Assembly: GCF_965638725.1 (NCBI RefSeq)
Contig: NC_134950.1
Coordinates: 132,323,636-132,387,635, forward strand
Length of the DNA stretch: 64,000 bases
Reading direction: 5' to 3'
Origin: Aptenodytes patagonicus
Taxonomy: Eukaryota; Chordata; Aves; Sphenisciformes; Spheniscidae
Positions 59,018-64,000 of this stretch are shown piece after piece; within the stretch, counting starts at the first letter, position 1, and each line of letters opens with the position of its first letter. The translations under genes were made by a program, and so were the position numbers. The notes beneath the pieces are model-generated. The model was not told where the DNA came from and did not search any database. It saw only the letters and a list, made by a program, of their open reading frames with translations.

Positions 59018-61200
59018 ACTGTTGGTGACAAAACGATACAGATGGTCATGTTAAATATCACTTGGATCTTTCTCAGACTCCAGTCCTCGGGTTGCAGCAA
59101 AGCCCTGGTTTTCACTATCTGCCAAGAGGATTTTTTTTGCTCCCCTCACATTTCACTGATGCCGTTTCATGCTTTCCTCTCTATTTACAGACAAAGTATA
59201 ACATTCCTATTAATGTTGCACTTACTGTAGTAAAAGGCAGCATGGATCCAGTGAGATAAAGTAGATCCTTTATTATACAGAGTCCCAGCTTAGTTAGGAA
59301 AGTGCATGTTTAGCTGATGTAAAGAGTAGCTAAAGTTTTGATTTTTTCCTTTTTAAATTCTAAGTAAAAAGAAATTCCATTTCTTATAGTTTCCTTCCAG
59401 AGTAGTTCCTGCTTCTTCAAAGTTTCCAGTTGCTGCCTGGATTGAAGCGCCTTATCTCTGAAAGCAGATCTGACAGCTCTCCCCCGTTCAGAGGCTTCAA
59501 GTTAACTGTGATCAACAGATGAGAACTAGTCGGTCCCTGACTTTGTTTCACACGTAACTACGGCACTCAGTCAGGAAGCACTTTGCCAGACATAATACAG
59601 AGCAATGTGTGCGTCTTTCTCTTGGTCCTAATGCCCTCACTGTTCTTGTCCTATCAAATCAAAACTTTGCAAAACCTGTAAGAGGTGAAATATAAGCAGC
59701 AAAATGTTGTATTATAAAATAAATCACGGCACACCACGAATCACTCTACTTCTGAATAGCCGTATTAAGCTAAGAATGCTGACAGCAAGAAGTAAGAATT
59801 TTATAAACTGAATAAAAGATGGAGTGCACATGATTTATTTAAGGTTAGATTTATTCATATGGTAATGTGCTAGCTGGAATATATGAGTATATTTCATTTT
59901 CAATAAATATTTACAGCTGTAGGGATTTTAACACTGACATAAGGATGCCAAATTGTCACCTGGCAGACTGAAGTTGCCTCCTCATCCATAAATTTGGTAT
60001 TGCAGGGGAAGCAGCACTTCAAGTTTTCAGTAGTCCAGAAATAACATGTAGAAAGCCTGGGCTGGAACAACAACTACTGACACTGAAAGAAAACGACGAC
60101 TTCTGTGACTAAAAGGGGCACTCAGTCTCTGAGGTCTGTTTGCTAATATTGCTGGCATGGGTGCTAGTGGGCATGGACTGTGGCATTTTTTGCTGCGAGA
60201 TGGATGCTTGTCCAATGGGAAAAGGGGTGAGACAGTCGACATGCTTCAGTGTCACACGCCTCTTGGTCTGGCAGAGATCGGGTACGGATGTAACTCAGGT
60301 GTTGCCAACCCTTTAGATGCTGGGGGCATGGGATGTGGGTTTTTGCATATCTTGTAATATTTGATGAGCAGAAAGCTCCAGCTCCAGGAGGCATGTGATT
60401 ACTGGAGAACTTCCATGTTCACCTTTTGTTAAAAAGTACATTTCTAGACATTGTAGGTAAAAGAAAAGCCTGAAGACATGAATGCAGTATACTCTAAAGG
60501 GAACCAAGGATTTGTTCTTTTTTTCCTTCTTCCCCATTACTCCCCTGTAAGATTTCTGTAAGTTCAGCCTATGGTTCCTGGTAAACAGCTTCCAAAAAAT
60601 TAAAAATGAGAGGGCATCTACTTTCAAACTAAAATGAGTCATGGCCATCAAAAGGAAGGATGGGATAGAGCACCTTAAAATTACTGGAGGCATGTAGTGT
60701 CTCTCACTTCTGTGTGTACTCCCCTAACTGTCTTATACAGAATGCCTTGAGGTAGTGTGACCAGTCTGCTGTGTCTTGGCACCTTCCCTACCTCACCTGT
60801 TCTTTAAAAGATATAATACTGCTTTAATCATATCTTGGGTAGAAGGAGGATTTAGCCAATATTTTGATACTTCACCATGTATGTGTCTTCCTTTTTTAAC
60901 TTAAGTTCACAGAAAAGTAACATCCCAACCCACCTTCAGCCCTGAGAATATTGCTCTTTATTCTACTTCTCACAGGGAAAAAAAAGTGTTGATGTTTTCA
61001 ATTCAATAGGGAAGCAGCACACATTTGCATTAAAAAAATCTGAGTTCAAAAGCATTCATTTAAATAACAATACGTGTCAGCCATGGAAAGACAAAATTAA
61101 ATGGAAATTAAGAGACCTGTCTGAGGCACTCTGCAAAAAGCTGGCACCAGCAACTTGCAAAAGGTTCAGTTCCACAGACTCCCATTGTCAGGCATGTGGA

Positions 61201-61235
61201 ATAAAAGAAAATAAAAGAAAATAGAAGAAAAGGAG
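61201..61235. repeat. (ATAAAAGAAA)n-like purine-rich tract
   Basis: Three imperfect decamer units followed by GAAAAGGAGAAA, a low-complexity purine-rich tract. Confidence 0.85.
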
Positions 61236-62431
61236 AAACTTAAGAGCGTGTGGAATAAATGGGAGAAAGTATTACTGGCTTTTTCTCTTTTTTTACTTTT
61301 TGGATCTACCAAGTATTTTGATTTAATTTAATTAATATTTTTTCCCTGGCTAGAATATTATAACAGGATGCTGTAACAACTCTGATCAAGATAATTCTAG
61401 CCTGCAATGGTAACTGCTGTATAAATTCTGTCCTGGTATGTTCTGTGTTGCTGAGCAAATCCACCTGGGTCTCTTGTGCAGCTATGTTTCAGCTACAGAT
61501 GAAAAGAGACCCAATTAACAAATTTACAGCAATCTTTGCTACTTTTGGGCCAGAGCTGATTGATAGGTAACATTATCACTGAAACATATGTATATGGAAT
61601 CTGGCCTTTGAATATATCCTGACCATTTTAACAAAGAAGAAATGAACAATTACAGAAGATATTTGGAGGTCAGTCTAGACAATTAAATGTGCAAGTATAA
61701 AACACTGGGTGGCACACTTCCAGCAGCCTCTATTCCCTGCCCAACATGGACCTCTCTGTTGAAGCTTTCTCACAACCATCCCCAGTTCTGCACAATGAGC
61801 CTTCCTGAACCATCATGTGTCAACCAGTCCGTTTTCCAACCTCGTCTCTTAAAAATGAGCCAGGAAAGCACTTTGTTTTTCCACTGTCAGCATACAAAAG
61901 AGAGGTTGTCTTTCTAATGGGTGAGCTCTTCGGTGTTGGAGAGGATGTGTCTTGTTTCCAAAATGCACATGAAGAATAGCATCACTTTCTTATCACCTCC
62001 CCACCTGGAAGTCAAGAAGAGCACATCCATGGTATTTTCTTTCTACCCATGGTTACTAAAAAGCATGCTACAAAGTAGGCCCTTCACTGGGACACAGAAT
62101 GGGTTGCTCCCTCCTGCTTAGCTGTGGGGGAGTCCCCCTCCCCAGGCATCCTAGGACACGTTCCTGTGCATCCTTTGGTGGAAGAGGAAGGAGCGCTGCA
62201 CGTCCCAGGATCTACCCTCAGGCCTAGAGCCACTGCCTTCTTCCCGGTTTCCCGTCTCTTAAGTGCTGCTTCATGCAGGTAGCCCATGAAAGAGGCTGCC
62301 CACAAAAGGTATTGTTGTCCTTGGACTGCTGTTCATACAGCAGACCCTAAAGCTCCCCGGTCAGTGGGAGAGGAACATGTTACAAACTGAGCCAAATACA
62401 TCAGCAGTTGCTCCAGAAAGGGCCAACCACC

Positions 62432-62460
62432 AGTGCCAATATTGACTAGTGCCAATATTG
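62432..62460. repeat. 13-bp direct repeat
   Basis: AGTGCCAATATTG at 62432-62444 and 62448-62460, separated by ACT. Confidence 0.9.
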
Positions 62461-64000
62461 TGTTCTTTCCTGCTGGTCAACCCATGAAAGTACTGAAAGT
62501 CTTAGGCTCCTACCAGTCCTGCCCAGGCAGACCCGGTTGTGGAAGGTATACATACCTTCAGTAAATACAAAGTCAAGCCGTATTGACTACTCCATTCTTT
62601 AGTGCTTGCTCATGTCTCTGATTGATGAGGAAGAAAATATTCACCATCCTTCACTGTTGCAAATGTTGCTCACTAATTGCCAAGAGCTAGAACATGAAAT
62701 CCAATCTAGGTCTTATTATTCATTTGAAAAGTATTAGGAAATATAGTTGCCTTACCCAGAGTAATAAACCTTTCAGCCACTGTGGTGTAACTGCTTGTAC
62801 TTACCCTTTCCTCCCCACCTCATTTTGGCTTGCGTTTTTGTCCAAACCATTCCCCATCTCATACTTGTTAAATATTATGTGACATGTTATGTTATCCGTA
62901 TGTGAAGAAACAACACATACTTTCAATGTGCAGAGCCTGTATTTAACTGCCAGGAAAATAACAAAGCAAGAACAAAAACAAGGCTGGTTGGAAGAAAGAG
63001 CGTGTGGACAGGTTGTTACTCTTTAATAAACATCTTGGATTGATTTATACTCCTATGCCAAAAGCAGATGTGCCACCTTTCATTTAAAGACTCAACACGT
63101 AGCAGCAGTCATGGTTTCATATCTGCGTGTATTATATGCCACAGCTCTTTTTGTGTTGTAACAATGGCTTTATTTGCATGGATGTGAAGAAAGTCAGTGC
63201 ATAAAACGAGACTGATTACATGGTGCACAGGATTTGTGGTGGTTTTATAATCAAGTTACTTCCCCCGTTCTTCCCAGGATACAAGAAGAAATATGTATTT
63301 TTAGATTATCCCAAGATAGAATTTATTTACAGGTGTTGCAGATGTTTTGTGTACTTGGCATTGTACCAAATATTGTTCGTTCAATGGCATTTTCTAATAA
63401 CAAGTTAATAAATTAGAACAAGATTGTGTGGAACTTGGTTTTGGAGGCTATCAAAGCTTGATAAAATCTGTTGATCACTGGCAGGGATTTTGGCACTAGC
63501 ATTGTGATTTATAAGATGTTTGCCAACCTGTCAGTGAAAGAAATGCAGCTGAGATTCCATTTTTACAAGATTTCTGCTCATAAATCACGTGGCCAGTGTA
63601 AAATGGAGCATGGAAGCCATGGACCTTTGCACTGCTTTGCAAAAGCAGTTTTGTGGGCATGAAGGTCAGCAGCACTTGATGGAAAGTAGAGGGAACATGT
63701 CAAAGGAGTGACAGCTTCTGAATTTACTGCACCACAGCCTCTGGCTAACTCAGAAATGGTAGCTCTCAGGACTTTAAGGGCAGTAGTATGTACTCTGTGC
63801 CTGAAACCTAGTTCTAACACAGCCTTAGACAGTTACCAGCTGTGAGGGGTGAGACTTTTGATCATTATTAACTCACCTAGAAATGATACTTCTCAAGCAC
63901 TGTGGGCAATACACATGCTATCACTACCTCCTGCCTTTTGTACTCAACCACTATTATTATCCTTAAGTTGGAGAGGGTTCTGTATACCTTCAACCCCCAG

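Larger units (their letters stand above)
59018..64000. other. 5' flank of GALNT15, no gene recognised
   Basis: AT-rich flank of about 5 kb. It must contain the main GALNT15 promoter or a 5' non-coding exon, yet no CpG island or clear TATA/initiator pair stands out. It holds an (ATAAAAGAAA)n-like tract at 61201-61235 and a 13-base direct repeat at 62432-62460. A possible conserved block lies at about 62.95-63.65 kb. Confidence 0.45.

Noticed and set aside
1-64000. CRISPR arrays, prokaryotic operons, tRNA or rRNA genes, endogenous viral genes
   Set aside because: No regularly spaced repeats, no tRNA-like A/B boxes with a cloverleaf, no rRNA-like sequence and no retroviral gag/pol-like frame were noticed. 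The window is an ordinary vertebrate intron and intergenic landscape.

Overview
This is a vertebrate nuclear window, almost certainly from a bird. The lineage call rests on CR1 LINE 3' ends that finish in the ATTCTATG-type octamer found in avian CR1, a low repeat load, and three spliced protein-coding genes in the conserved amniote order OXNAD1 - DPH3 - GALNT15. The human block on chromosome 3p has the same order and the same relative orientations, as far as I recall it. There is no operon, CRISPR array, rRNA gene or recognisable tRNA gene, and no intact mobile element.

Region by region: (1) 1-13.2 kb holds the 5' half of OXNAD1 on the minus strand. Four exons are visible, covering residues 1-148. 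The rest of the gene runs off the left edge. CR1 copies lie at 1-339 and in intron 1 (about 10.1-11.15 kb). (2) About 13.03-14.05 kb is a CpG island acting as a head-to-head promoter for OXNAD1 (leftwards) and DPH3 (rightwards). (3) 13,653-14,542 is the complete three-exon, 82-residue DPH3 on the plus strand, with a candidate poly(A) signal near 16.02 kb. (4) 16-34 kb is intergenic. It holds an old minus-strand CR1 fragment (20.9-21.65 kb), simple repeats and some possible conserved non-coding sequence, but no gene I can support. (5) 34,347-59,017 is the complete GALNT15 on the minus strand. Ten coding exons join in phase at every junction and give 638 residues. A second CpG island (about 57.4-58.4 kb) lies in its intron 1, downstream of the start-codon exon. 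(6) 59-64 kb is upstream flank with no recognised gene.

The genes do unrelated jobs. OXNAD1 is a putative flavin/NAD oxidoreductase. DPH3 is the small iron/zinc electron carrier for diphthamide synthesis on elongation factor 2. GALNT15 is a Golgi enzyme that starts mucin-type O-glycosylation. Only OXNAD1 and DPH3 appear linked, through the shared promoter. I found no evidence of a new biological system. The points most worth checking are the intronic CpG island of GALNT15 with a CTCF-like motif, the shared OXNAD1/DPH3 promoter, an unexplained open frame in GALNT15 intron 6, and several possible conserved non-coding blocks. All exon boundaries were read by eye from splice signals and phase, and by recalled similarity to the human proteins. 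No alignment was run.
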